This document shows, in pieces, positions 33,207-41,897 of a DNA stretch of 50,757 nt. Positions within the stretch are counted from its first letter, which is position 1; every line of letters starts with the position of its first letter. The DNA lies in assembly GCA_902801295.1 (NCBI GenBank), contig CADCHN010000024.1, positions 1 through 50,757 on the forward strand, written 5' to 3'. This DNA is from Oscillospiraceae bacterium (GTDB lineage Bacteria; Bacillota; Clostridia; Oscillospirales; Oscillospiraceae). The position numbers and the translations under genes are program-made. Under the pieces are notes generated by a model. The model had not been told where the DNA came from. It did not search any database and saw only the letters and a program-made list of their open reading frames with translations.

Positions 33207-33240
33207 CGAAACCGCGAGGCAGTTTTGCTTCGCGGTTTCG
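33207..33240 (+). terminator. Hairpin between rpmE and the GNAT gene, weak terminator
   Basis: CGAAACCGCGAGGC-agtttt-GCTTCGCGGTTTCG, 14 bp with one G-U, but no T-tail follows. It may be an mRNA 3' or processing hairpin. Confidence 0.5.
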
Positions 33241-33258
33241 GCTTACTGGGAGAACAAC

Positions 33259-33795
33259 ATGAAATTGGAAACAAAGCGCCTGCTGCTGCGCCCCTATGAG
33301 GCGGACGACTGGGCGGATTATCTGGACTATTTCAGCGACCCGGAGATGTGGCGCATGCTGGGCTACCGGCCCTTCGTGCGCGAGGAGGATTTCCGCGGCG
33401 ATTTTGGGTGGCGGCTGGAAAATCCGGGTGTAACGGCGCTGGTGCTGAAGGAGACGGGGCATGTCGTCGGCCATATCTGCGCCGGCGCGCTCTACCCGCC
33501 GCTGCTCGAGCGGGAGGAACTGCGGGGGAAACAGGGCGTGTCGCTGTCGTTTTCGCTGCACCGCGACTGGCGGCGGCAGGGACTGATGCGCGAGGCGCTG
33601 GAGGCGCTGCTGGACGAACTCTTTCGCTCCGGCGGGGCCGATTTTGTCAACAGCGGCTATTTTTCCTTCAATGCCGCCTCAGAGGCGCTGCACCGGAGCC
33701 TCGGTTTCCGCCCGATTTTTACGCATGTGATCGAGCGAAACGGTGAGACGGTCGAGGTCATCGAAACCATCCTCGAGCGGGAAGACAGATTATAA
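33259..33795 (+). CDS. GNAT acetyltransferase, RimJ/RimL-like
   Basis: The 178-residue protein matches the Acetyltransf_3 type: [14 protein letters not shown] at the N-terminus, and the acetyl-CoA-binding pattern [14 protein letters not shown] near 110-125. The substrate is unknown; ribosomal or other N-terminal acetylation is possible. GGGAG precedes the ATG. A promoter of its own is not visible. Confidence 0.85.
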   Translation: MKLETKRLLLRPYEADDWADYLDYFSDPEMWRMLGYRPFVREEDFRGDFGWRLENPGVTALVLKETGHVVGHICAGALYPPLLEREELRGKQGVSLSFSLHRDWRRQGLMREALEALLDELFRSGGADFVNSGYFSFNAASEALHRSLGFRPIFTHVIERNGETVEVIETILEREDRL

Positions 33796-33797
33796 TG

Positions 33798-33835
33798 AAC
33801 AGGCGCGCCGCGAAGCTTCGCAGCGCGCCTGTTTT
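33798..33835. terminator. Bidirectional terminator
   Basis: AACAGGCGCGC / GCGCGCCTGTT, with an inner CGAAGCTTCG palindrome; T-tail on plus. It separates the GNAT gene and convergent rsmE. Confidence 0.9.
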
Positions 33836-33841
33836 GGTTTG

Positions 33842-34573
33842 TCAGGACAGATTCCCGGTGGCGTACATCAGCGCGGTGACGGCGACGACCGGCGCCGTCT
33901 CGCAGCGGAGGATGCGCTCGCCCATCGAGCAGACGTGCAGCCCCGCGATTTTCGCGAGCTTTGCCTCAAAGTCCGCAAAGCCGCCCTCCGGCCCGGTCAC
34001 AAGCGCGGCGGTCTTGATCTCCTTGTTGGCCTCGAGAACCTGGTCGAGCGCCTCGCGCTCGCCGGTCTCGTAGAGGAACAGCGCCAGATCCTTTTTCACT
34101 GCCACGTCCAGCGCGCCGGCAAAGTCGCCCGCCCACTTCACCTGCGGGATGATGCCGCGGCCGGACTGCTTGGCAGCCTCCTCGGCGATGCGCTGCCAGC
34201 GCTCGATCTTCTTCTCCGGGTTCTCCGGGCGTGCCACACAGCGGCCGGAGAGGAAAAAGCCGATTTCCGAGGCGCCGGCCTCGACGCATTTTTGGATGAT
34301 ATAGTCGGTCTTGTCGCCCTTGGGCAGGCCGCAGAGCACGGTGACGGCCACGCTCGGCTCGGCCGGGCAGCGCCGGACCTCCAGAACCTCGGCCTCCGCC
34401 TGCTCTTTGTCGGAGGAGACCAGGCGGCACTTGTAGTCCGTGCCCTCTCCGTCGCAGATCGTCAGCTCCTCGCCCGGGCGCAGGCGCAGCACGCGCACGT
34501 GTTCGGCGTCCCGTCCGCGCAGAATGGCCATGCCACCGGCCAGGTTAGTGCCGGCAATGAAAAATCTGGGCAT
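33842..34573 (-). CDS. rsmE: 16S rRNA m3U1498 methyltransferase RsmE
   Basis: The 243-residue SPOUT-family enzyme has a PUA-like N-terminal region (RDAEHVRVLRLRPGEEL), then a trefoil knot with EAAKQSGRGIIP, VTGPEGGF and LRCETAPVVA. It methylates U1498 in 16S rRNA. I chose the ATG at 34573 because GGAGGGG lies 5 nt upstream. Its promoter is at 34611-34639. Here it stands alone, without the frequent prmA partner. Confidence 0.93.
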   Translation of the reverse strand: MPRFFIAGTNLAGGMAILRGRDAEHVRVLRLRPGEELTICDGEGTDYKCRLVSSDKEQAEAEVLEVRRCPAEPSVAVTVLCGLPKGDKTDYIIQKCVEAGASEIGFFLSGRCVARPENPEKKIERWQRIAEEAAKQSGRGIIPQVKWAGDFAGALDVAVKKDLALFLYETGEREALDQVLEANKEIKTAALVTGPEGGFADFEAKLAKIAGLHVCSMGERILRCETAPVVAVTALMYATGNLS

Positions 34574-34610
34574 ACAATCCCCTCCAGCGAGTATTTGTAC
34601 AGGTTTATTT

Positions 34611-34639
34611 ATTATCTCATATCTCGCACCGCTTTGCAA
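34611..34639 (-). promoter_or_regulatory. Promoter of rsmE
   Basis: TTGCAA (34639-34634), 17-bp spacer, GATAAT (34616-34611). Confidence 0.65.
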
Positions 34640-34640
34640 G

Positions 34641-34663
34641 CCCCGGCATAGGATGTGCCGGGG
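34641..34663 (+). other. Hairpin upstream of the small proline-rich gene
   Basis: CCCCGGCA-taggatg-TGCCGGGG, 8 bp, flanked by direct copies of CTTTGCAAG (34632-34640 and 34671-34679). It has no T-tail. A 5' mRNA structure or a regulatory site is possible. Confidence 0.4.
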
Positions 34664-34690
34664 AAAAACCCTTTGCAAGGAGCGATGCCG

Positions 34691-34894
34691 ATGAAACGAG
34701 ATTTTCAGCGGGAGCTGCGGCATTTTGACCGGGTCTGGCAGCGCGTGACCGACAGCCGCCCCGGCCCGCCGCCGATGTGGCCGCCCCCGCCTCCGCCTCC
34801 GCCGCCCCCGATGGGGCCGCCGCCGCGGCCGGAGGGGCTGATGCCAAAGAAAAACCGCCGATGCTGCGCCCAGCGCTATTGCCCGCGCAGATAA
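34691..34894 (+). CDS. Small proline-rich protein of unknown function
   Basis: The 67-residue protein has a charged N-terminal helix-like part (FQRELRHFDRVWQRVT), a run of ten prolines after MW, and a basic C-terminus with RRCCAQRYC. The ATG at 34691 has AAGGAG 8 nt upstream; an ATG at 34685 is too close. A terminator follows 3 nt after the stop, which supports a real gene. I do not recognise the family. The proline run follows CCG/CCC-type codons, so it could be unstable. Confidence 0.55.
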   Translation: MKRDFQRELRHFDRVWQRVTDSRPGPPPMWPPPPPPPPPPMGPPPRPEGLMPKKNRRCCAQRYCPRR

Positions 34895-34897
34895 AGC

Positions 34898-34927
34898 AAT
34901 CCCCGGGGGACTCCCCCGGGGATTTTT
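34898..34927. terminator. Bidirectional terminator
   Basis: AATCCCCGGGGG-act-CCCCCGGGGATT followed by TTT; it separates the proline-rich gene and the convergent M3 peptidase. Confidence 0.9.
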
Positions 34928-34933
34928 CCCTGT

Positions 34934-36739
34934 TTACAGCCCGAGAATCTCGCGGGCGGTGGCAGCGATGGCCTCCACACGGCCCGGAGCGAAGGGGCTG
35001 TCAAAGCCGCCCGCGTCCACGAGACCCATCATGCCGGAAAAGTCGCGCTCGAGGTTGTCCAGATAGCGCTGCATCCCGGCGCCGGGATCTTCGCGCTCAA
35101 GCGCGAAGATCTGCATGGCGAGGTCGTTGGAGATGGGATAGCTGACGATGTAGAAGGCCTGCTCGAAGTAGTGCGGGATATCCACCCAGCTCAGCGAGTA
35201 GAACTCGTCGTAATAGCGGTTGTAGTAGCCGTAGTCCTTGGCGACCTGGCGGGATATGTCGTTCAGCACCTCCGCGCTCAGATTGTCCGCGCCGAGGGCG
35301 TAGACCTGATGCTCAAACTCGGCATAGGAGGCCTGGGAGATGTACATTTCCACCGTGTCGATCATCTTGATCTTGGCGAGATTGTCCACCTCGTCCTCGT
35401 CCAGCTGTTCGTCCAGGCGCGAGAGCACCAGGTATTCCATCGCCTGCGAGTAAACCTCTGCCAGATCGACGGTCTCGTAGGCATTCAGGTTCACATAGGC
35501 GTCGCTGTAATGGCCGAATTCGTGAGCAAAGGTGAGAATATCCTCGTTCGTGCCGTCGGCGTTGACAAAGAGGAAGGGCGCTTCATAGTCGCTCAGGTAG
35601 GTCTCGAAGGACATATTGACCTTGCGGCTGCTGGAGGTGAGATCGCAGAGCTCATACCGCAGCATGAAATCATAGGCCTCGGCTACGCTCCCGCCGAAGT
35701 CCGAAACGGCCTGGCGCAGAATATCCCGCAGCGTGGCCTCGTCCAGCTCGCTGTACCAGACCTGATAGGGGATGGTGCTGTCAGCGAGACGCTGATACAG
35801 CGGCACCATATAGGTTTTAATGTCCTGCAGATAGCCTTCGGCCTGCTCGGGCGTGTAGTCGCGCCCATAGCCGTAAAGATACTGCATCTGCTCATAGCTG
35901 TCATAGCCCAGGGCGGCGGCCAGCTGCTCGCGCACGGAAACCAGGCGGATGAACACGTCGGCGTAGCGCTCGTTGTACTGCGTGTAGTAGGCGGTCACGG
36001 CCTCATTGTAGGCCGAGCCGGTCAGCCGATCCAGCAGCTCGTCGAGCGCTTCCTCGCTGCCGCGAAACTCGACGACGGGTTCTGCCGACAGCGCGCGGTA
36101 TTCGGAGATGAGATTGCTCTCCTCCTGCATCAGCGCCACGGTCTCGTCGGTATACATCGACTGGCTCTCGTCGCTGTACTGTTCGCAAAAGCCCTCCCAG
36201 AAGTAGTTTTCCTCCAGCTCGGCGGCCAGCGGCGAGGCGGCGCAGGCGTAGTACAGCCCGTCCATCGCCTGGTCGATCAGGGCGTAGTTTTCCATGCACC
36301 AGAGATACTCTTCGGCGTAGTACTCATCGCTCAGATCCAGGCAGCTTCGGATATCCGCAAGCGTGCACATAGTGTCGTAGTGGTAGTAGAAGAGGAAGCA
36401 GTCATCCAGCAGCGGCTCGACGGACGCATAGTCCGCTCCGCCGTTCATGGCTTCCTCGGCCTCGGCAATCATCGCGTCCAGCTCCGCCAGATCAGGCCGC
36501 TCGTAGCTCATTTCGCTGAAGCGCGGGATCTCGTCCTGGCGCTCCAGCGCTTCGATGCGCATTTCCGACTCGCCCTCGCGGCCAAAGGGATCGTCCGCGG
36601 GATCTGGCGCAGAGTCGGCCGACGAAAGAACGGGCTTCGCCTCCGCATCGGCGGGCAGAGCCCCGCCTCTGACGCAGCCGCACAGAAGCAATGCGCACAG
36701 CGCCAGCGCAAGCAAACAGGTCAAGCGTTTTTTCATCAT
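34934..36739 (-). CDS. M3-family metallopeptidase lipoprotein (oligoendopeptidase F-like)
   Basis: The 601-residue protein has a lipoprotein signal (LLALALCALLLCGC, Cys near 23), an acidic Ser/Ala/Asp-rich linker, helical N-domains, and the zinc motif HEFGH (near 410) with the third ligand expected in the downstream Glu (LAEVYSQAMEY). It likely cleaves peptides outside the membrane, unlike the usual cytosolic PepF. I chose the ATG at 36739 because GGGAG lies 5 nt upstream. Confidence 0.88.
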   Translation of the reverse strand: MMKKRLTCLLALALCALLLCGCVRGGALPADAEAKPVLSSADSAPDPADDPFGREGESEMRIEALERQDEIPRFSEMSYERPDLAELDAMIAEAEEAMNGGADYASVEPLLDDCFLFYYHYDTMCTLADIRSCLDLSDEYYAEEYLWCMENYALIDQAMDGLYYACAASPLAAELEENYFWEGFCEQYSDESQSMYTDETVALMQEESNLISEYRALSAEPVVEFRGSEEALDELLDRLTGSAYNEAVTAYYTQYNERYADVFIRLVSVREQLAAALGYDSYEQMQYLYGYGRDYTPEQAEGYLQDIKTYMVPLYQRLADSTIPYQVWYSELDEATLRDILRQAVSDFGGSVAEAYDFMLRYELCDLTSSSRKVNMSFETYLSDYEAPFLFVNADGTNEDILTFAHEFGHYSDAYVNLNAYETVDLAEVYSQAMEYLVLSRLDEQLDEDEVDNLAKIKMIDTVEMYISQASYAEFEHQVYALGADNLSAEVLNDISRQVAKDYGYYNRYYDEFYSLSWVDIPHYFEQAFYIVSYPISNDLAMQIFALEREDPGAGMQRYLDNLERDFSGMMGLVDAGGFDSPFAPGRVEAIAATAREILGL

Positions 36740-36813
36740 ATCTTCTCCCAATTTCTTGATACGGTATGTCTTAGTCTATCACAAAGCGAAGAAAAGGAAA
36801 AGAAGAAACTCTC

Positions 36814-36842
36814 TTGAATTCATGGGAACTTTCCCCTATAAT
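36814..36842 (+). promoter_or_regulatory. Promoter of ppaC
   Basis: TTGAAT (36814-36819), 17-bp spacer, TATAAT (36837-36842). Confidence 0.78.
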
Positions 36843-36890
36843 ACCGATAGGAAACAGGGAGCGCGGCTCCCCGGAAAAGGAGCGGATCAG

Positions 36891-38501
36891 ATGAGTGATA
36901 TCTATGTGACCGGTCATCGCAACCCGGATACCGATTCCATCGTGGCGGCCATTGCCTATGCCAATCTGCGCAATTCGATGGGCGACCGCGAATACAAGGC
37001 CGCGCGCATCGGCGCGATCAACGATGAGACGCAGAAGCTGCTGGATCGCTTCGGCTTTGAGCCGCCGGTGCTGGTGAAAACCATGCGCACGCAGGTGCGT
37101 GACCTGGAGTTCGACCGGCCGCCTGCTCTCAACCGCTCCGTGACGATGGATCTGGCCTGGCGCACCCTGCGCGACAATCACCTGACCGCGGTGCCCATCA
37201 CCCGGGACGACGGCACGCTCTTCGGCATGCTCTCCGCCGGCGATATCGCCAACTACGACATGCAGACCATCAGCTTCAACCGCGTCGAGGACGTGCCGCT
37301 CTTCAATCTGCTGAGCGTGCTGGAGGGCAGCCTGGTCAACGAGTTCGGGGCGCCCGCCGGCAGCATCAATGGCGAGATTTTCATCGCGCTGCCCCAGAAT
37401 TTCGACGATCCTGCGCTGACCAATCCCGGCAGCATCCTCATCTGCGGCAATCAGCCGGAGCTGATCGACCGGGCCATCGCGGCCGGCGTCGGCTGCCTGA
37501 TTATCTGCCGCTCGGACATTCGGCCGGAGTGGATGAGCTGCGAAAACGGCAGCATCATTATCTCCACGCCGCTGACCGCCCGGCGCGTCAGCCGCGTGAT
37601 CTACCAGGCTCTCCCGGTGGAGCGCGTCTGCGAGCAGAAAGACATCGTGTCCTTCCACCTGAACGACTATCTCGACGACGTGCGCGAGATTATGGCCAAG
37701 AGCCGTTACCGCTGCTATCCGATCCTGGACGAGCAGGACCGCGTGGTCGGCACGCTCTCGCGCTTTCACCTGCTCAATCCGCGGCGCAAGCAGCTGGTGC
37801 TTGTGGACCACAACGAGCTGGCGCAGTCGGTGCCCGGACTGGAGCAAGCGGACATTCTGGAGATCATCGACCATCACCGCCTGGCCGACATCCAGACCCG
37901 CCAGCCCATCCGCGTCCGCAACGAGCCGGTGGGCAGCACCAACACCATCATCACCGCCATGTACCAGGAAAACGGTGTGGTGCCCTCACCGCGGATGGCC
38001 GGGCTGATGGCCGGCGCGATCCTCTCGGACACGGTGCTCTTCAAATCGCCCACCTGTACCAAGCGCGACGTTACGATGGCCGAGCGTCTGGCCCGCATGG
38101 CCGGCATCAATCTCGAGGAGCTCGGGCACTCGCTCTTCTCCTTCGGCGGCTGGGACAAGAGCGCCGAGGAGCTGCTGCGCGTGGACTACAAGGAGTTCCA
38201 CATCTCCGGCCAGAACATCGCCGTCAGCCAGATCACCTGCGACGATTCCGCCCGCATTCTGACGCGCGCGGAGGAGTTCCTCGAGGTCATGCGCAAGCTG
38301 CAGAAGAAATATTCCTTTGACATGGTGCTGCTGATGATTACCGACGTGCTGATGGAGGGCTCTCACCTGCTCTACGTCGGCAGCGACGAGATCATTCAGC
38401 AGGCCTTCGCCGTGCAGCCGAAGGACAACCGCGTGTTCCTTCCGCATGTGATGAGCCGCAAAAAACAGGTTATCCCGATGCTGACCGCCCTTTGGGGTTA
38501 A
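36891..38501 (+). CDS. ppaC: Manganese-dependent inorganic pyrophosphatase with CBS and DRTGG domains
   Basis: The 536-residue protein is a family II (DHH) pyrophosphatase: GHRNPDTDSI at the N-terminus, DHN around 305 and DHH (IIDHHRL) near 325, and a DHHA2 C-terminus ending in SRKKQVIP. A regulatory insert (about 65-295) holds two CBS halves with a DRTGG-like segment between. CBS-type enzymes are controlled by adenine nucleotides. AAGGAG lies 8 nt before the ATG. A terminator follows. Confidence 0.93.
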   Translation: MSDIYVTGHRNPDTDSIVAAIAYANLRNSMGDREYKAARIGAINDETQKLLDRFGFEPPVLVKTMRTQVRDLEFDRPPALNRSVTMDLAWRTLRDNHLTAVPITRDDGTLFGMLSAGDIANYDMQTISFNRVEDVPLFNLLSVLEGSLVNEFGAPAGSINGEIFIALPQNFDDPALTNPGSILICGNQPELIDRAIAAGVGCLIICRSDIRPEWMSCENGSIIISTPLTARRVSRVIYQALPVERVCEQKDIVSFHLNDYLDDVREIMAKSRYRCYPILDEQDRVVGTLSRFHLLNPRRKQLVLVDHNELAQSVPGLEQADILEIIDHHRLADIQTRQPIRVRNEPVGSTNTIITAMYQENGVVPSPRMAGLMAGAILSDTVLFKSPTCTKRDVTMAERLARMAGINLEELGHSLFSFGGWDKSAEELLRVDYKEFHISGQNIAVSQITCDDSARILTRAEEFLEVMRKLQKKYSFDMVLLMITDVLMEGSHLLYVGSDEIIQQAFAVQPKDNRVFLPHVMSRKKQVIPMLTALWG

Positions 38502-38518
38502 TGATTCAAGAAAAACAA

Positions 38519-38552
38519 AAAAGAAGCCGTGTCAAGCGACACGGCTTCTTTT
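38519..38552. terminator. Terminator of ppaC, also positioned for the GH3 gene
   Basis: AAAAGAAGCCGTGTC-aagc-GACACGGCTTCTTTT, 15 bp, T-rich on plus and on minus (TTTTTG). Confidence 0.92.
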
Positions 38553-38554
38553 GT

Positions 38555-39721
38555 TTACAGGTCAAGTCCGAGGTTCTGCTTCCAGCGCAGGATGCGCAGC
38601 ACCGACGCATCAAGCTGTGCTTCCGGCAGCCGGCCGTCCTCCACGGCGGCCAGCAGCGCCTGCGCGGCAGCCTCAAAGTCACCGCAGCAGAGCAGGTCGT
38701 TGCCCGCGAGTGCGGCCGCCACGGCGGCATCCTCGCCGCCTGTGAACTGGCCGATCGCCTGCATGCTCAGGTCATCGCACATAATGACCCCGGAAAAGCC
38801 CAGCTCCTCGCGCAGGATGCGGTGCACCTCCGGGGAGAGGGAGGCGGGGTGATCCGCGTCCATGCACTGCACAATGTTGTGGCTGACAAGCACGGCGTCC
38901 GCCCCGGCCTCGATGCCCGCGAGAAAGGGCAGAAAATCGCCGCCCGTGAAGGCGTCCATCGTCCGCCTGTCATAGGCCTGGCCGGTGTGCGTGTCGGCGC
39001 TGCCGCCGTAGCCGGGGAAGTGCTTGAGCGTGCTGCCGAGGCCCTCGCGCTTCATGACCGTCACCACGCGGCGGACGTATTCGGCGGTCTCGGCGGAATC
39101 GGTGCCGAAGCTGCGGGCAGAGATGTAGTTTGCCCGGTTGAGCGGCACGTCGGCCACCGGCGCGAGATTGACGTTCAGGCCGAGCGAGAGCAGCAGCTGC
39201 GCTTTCTCCGCGGTGTCGCTCTCAACGAGCGCCCAGCCGCCTTGCTCATACAGCGCCCGCGGCGCGGCGAAGGGCACGGCGCGCAGCCGGGGATTGGAGC
39301 TGACGCGGCAGACGGTGCCGCCCTCTTCGTCCACGGCCAGCAGCAGCGGGATGGGCGAAGATTCCTGCAGGGCCGCCGTCATGGCGAGGACCGCGTCCCT
39401 GTCCTTGTCGGCAAAGGATGAGGCGTAGAGACAAAGGCCGCCCGTGCCGCGCGCGGCAGCCTCTGCGACCTCGTCCTCGTCCGAGCTGCAGAGCATCAGG
39501 ATCTGGCAGACCTTTTCCTCGGTCGTCATGGACGCGAGCCGCCGCACAGCGGGGTCGATCTCCGGCTCCGGCGTGGGGCTCGGCGCTTTGCTGGGCTCGG
39601 GCGTCGGTTCCGGCGGCTGAGGCACGGCGTCGGGCTCCGCCGCGGGGATGGGGCGCTGCACACAGGAGCCGATCAGCAGCATGCAGAAAAGAAGGGTCAG
39701 CAACAGACAGATTCGTTTCAT
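38555..39721 (-). CDS. Glycoside hydrolase family 3 lipoprotein (NagZ-like)
   Basis: The 388-residue protein has a lipobox (LLIGSC, Cys near 20), a Pro/Glu/Thr linker, and a GH3 catalytic domain with KHFPGYG, DTH and the nucleophile region CDDLSM. Such proteins are usually beta-N-acetylhexosaminidases acting on wall-derived sugars; the DTH version of the KHFPGHGxxxxDSH motif keeps Asp-x-His. The single-domain length fits NagZ. I chose the ATG at 39721 because GGAGG lies 5 nt upstream. The activity itself is inferred. Confidence 0.85.
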   Translation of the reverse strand: MKRICLLLTLLFCMLLIGSCVQRPIPAAEPDAVPQPPEPTPEPSKAPSPTPEPEIDPAVRRLASMTTEEKVCQILMLCSSDEDEVAEAAARGTGGLCLYASSFADKDRDAVLAMTAALQESSPIPLLLAVDEEGGTVCRVSSNPRLRAVPFAAPRALYEQGGWALVESDTAEKAQLLLSLGLNVNLAPVADVPLNRANYISARSFGTDSAETAEYVRRVVTVMKREGLGSTLKHFPGYGGSADTHTGQAYDRRTMDAFTGGDFLPFLAGIEAGADAVLVSHNIVQCMDADHPASLSPEVHRILREELGFSGVIMCDDLSMQAIGQFTGGEDAAVAAALAGNDLLCCGDFEAAAQALLAAVEDGRLPEAQLDASVLRILRWKQNLGLDL

Positions 39722-39777
39722 GGATGCCTCCGAAGAGGAAGGAATTTCAAGTACTCTCTTTATACCACATTTCAAAA

Positions 39778-39806
39778 GAAAATGCCGCCGATTCGGCGGC
39801 ATTTTC
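39778..39806 (-). terminator. Terminator of the nucleoside transporter operon
   Basis: GAAAATGCCGCCG-att-CGGCGGCATTTTC, 13 bp, followed on the minus strand by TTTTG. Confidence 0.88.
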
Positions 39807-39825
39807 AGAAAGATTAAGGAATGGC

Positions 39826-40767
39826 TCAGCGCATGCCCTTGTCGTAGGGGATGCCCTCTGCCTTCGGCGCGCGGGACTTCTTGGAGGTAAGCGCCAGAAC
39901 GATCAAAGACACGATGTAGGGCATCATGTTATAGACGGTACCGGGGATGTTCAGCGCGCTCAGGAAACTGATGCCGAAGTAGACATTGGACAGCGCACGG
40001 AAGAGGCCGAACAGCAGCGCGGCGAGCGCGATACGGGTGGGCTTCCACTGACCGAAGATCATGACAGCCAGGGCCAGGAAGCCGAAGCCGGCGACGCCGT
40101 ATTCGAACTGCCACTGGGACACGCCTGCGAGAATGTAGCAGATGCCGCCCAGACCGCCCAGCAGACCGGAGATCAGCACGCCGGACCAGCGCATTTTGTA
40201 TACGCTGATACCGACGGAGCTCGCCGCCTGGGGATGTTCGCCGCAGGCCATCAGGCGCAGACCGAATTTAGTCTTGTACAGCGTCAGATAGGCGAGAACG
40301 AGGATCACAACCGCGATGACCATGAACCAGTTGAACTCGAAGGAGCCGAAGTAGTGGATGAACGCCTTCTTCTGCTCGACGTATTCGATGGTGGCGGAGT
40401 GGTTGTTGGGGTCGGCGGCGGTGTTGATCGCCTTGACAAGAACCGTTGCGGCAGCGGTGCCGAGCATGTTCAGCGCGGTGCCGACGATGGTCTGGTCGGC
40501 TTTGAAGTTGATGCAGGCCACAGCCAGCAGCGCCGAGTAGGCCATGCCGAAGACAATGGCCGCCAGCAGCGTCAGCAGGACAATGACAAAGGCGGAGGCG
40601 CCGGCGGGCATATTGCGCATCATCAGAGCGCCGCCCAGCGCGCCGATGACCATGATGCCTTCCAGGCCGAGGTTGATGACGCCGGAGTGTTCGGAGAAGC
40701 AGCCGCCCAGCGCGACCAGGAGAAGGATGGACGCAAAGATCAGGGTGTATTGAAGCAGCAGCAGCAT
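39826..40767 (-). CDS. nupQ: Nucleoside ABC transporter permease (NupQ-like)
   Basis: The 313-residue protein has about eight to nine hydrophobic segments and the BPD_transp_2 pattern GVINLGLEGIM near residues 29-39 with GEHPQAA further on. It is the second permease of the transporter; its start overlaps the previous permease by one base. Last gene of the operon. Confidence 0.9.
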   Translation of the reverse strand: MLLLLQYTLIFASILLLVALGGCFSEHSGVINLGLEGIMVIGALGGALMMRNMPAGASAFVIVLLTLLAAIVFGMAYSALLAVACINFKADQTIVGTALNMLGTAAATVLVKAINTAADPNNHSATIEYVEQKKAFIHYFGSFEFNWFMVIAVVILVLAYLTLYKTKFGLRLMACGEHPQAASSVGISVYKMRWSGVLISGLLGGLGGICYILAGVSQWQFEYGVAGFGFLALAVMIFGQWKPTRIALAALLFGLFRALSNVYFGISFLSALNIPGTVYNMMPYIVSLIVLALTSKKSRAPKAEGIPYDKGMR

Positions 40768-41897
40768 TACTTCTCGCCTCCTTTCTCAGCAGCAAGGGCT
40801 TTCGCCTTTTGAACCTTCTTCTCTTCGCTCTTGTCAAGCCCACGGTTCATGGCGGTCTTCAGGAAGAGCACGAAACCGCAGAGGTAGATGATGATGGACG
40901 TGATCAGATCAGAGATCTGCGCACAGTAGAGGTTGGTGTCCACGTTCGGGCCGCCGTCGGTGATGTGCTGGATAAAGAAGGAGGAGAAGATCGTGCCGAT
41001 CGGGTTCAGACCGCCGAGGAAGGTGGCGGCGATGCCGTTGAAGCCCATGCCGGGCACGGAGGTCGCGGTGACGGACCACTGCTCAATGTCGGTCAGATAC
41101 AGCATGGCGCCGCCGATGCCGGCCAGACCGCCCGAGATGATCAGGGTCAGGATGATGTTGCGCTTCTCCGCCATGCCGGCGTATTTGGCAGCGTTCCTGT
41201 TGTTGCCGGTGGCACGCAGCTCATAGCCGAAGCGGGTGCTGTTGAGCACAACGTGGACAATGATCGCCAGGACAATCGCAAGAGGGATCGCGATGGACAC
41301 CTTGTCATAGCCGAAGAGCTTGTCCAGACCGGCGGAGGGGAGGATGGCCTGAGGAGCAAATTCTTTCAGCTTCAGCGTATAGTGGCTGGCCTCCTGCTTC
41401 TGCGTCATCAGGATCATGTTGGAGGAGTACAGGGCGATCCAGTTGAGCATGATACCGGAAATGACTTCGTTGACGTTGCAGTAGGACTTAAGGAAACCGA
41501 CGATCATGCCGAGCAGGGCGCCGGCGACAATGGCAAAAAGGACGCACGGCAGCCATCCCCAACCCCAGGCCAGGGCGGCGTAGAGGCTGGCGCAGACGCC
41601 GGCGACATACTGGCCGGCAGCGCCGATGTTGAACAGGCCGACCTTGTAGGCGAACAGAACGGACAGGCCGCACATCAGCAGCGGAGCGGTGCGGACAAGT
41701 GTTGCGCCCAGCAGTTTCAGGCGGCGGGCGGCCATCGCGGTCTTCAGAAAGTTTTTCAGAACGTCGAGAATGGCGTCCCAGGCGCCGGCCGGATTGATGA
41801 ACAGCAGCACGATATAGCCGATCAGCAGGCCCATGAGGATGCACAGCAGGGATGCGATCAGGGACTGGACGGCACTGTTTCTCAGAAATTTCTTCAT
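40767..41897 (-). CDS. nupP: Nucleoside ABC transporter permease (NupP-like)
   Basis: The 376-residue BPD_transp_2 permease has a long N-terminal hydrophobic stretch and the conserved VGLFNIGAAGQ and GNNRNAAKYAG segments. It pairs with the shorter permease to form the membrane channel. Its start overlaps the ATPase stop by 4 nt, and the C-terminus is lysine-rich. Confidence 0.92.
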   Translation of the reverse strand: MKKFLRNSAVQSLIASLLCILMGLLIGYIVLLFINPAGAWDAILDVLKNFLKTAMAARRLKLLGATLVRTAPLLMCGLSVLFAYKVGLFNIGAAGQYVAGVCASLYAALAWGWGWLPCVLFAIVAGALLGMIVGFLKSYCNVNEVISGIMLNWIALYSSNMILMTQKQEASHYTLKLKEFAPQAILPSAGLDKLFGYDKVSIAIPLAIVLAIIVHVVLNSTRFGYELRATGNNRNAAKYAGMAEKRNIILTLIISGGLAGIGGAMLYLTDIEQWSVTATSVPGMGFNGIAATFLGGLNPIGTIFSSFFIQHITDGGPNVDTNLYCAQISDLITSIIIYLCGFVLFLKTAMNRGLDKSEEKKVQKAKALAAEKGGEK

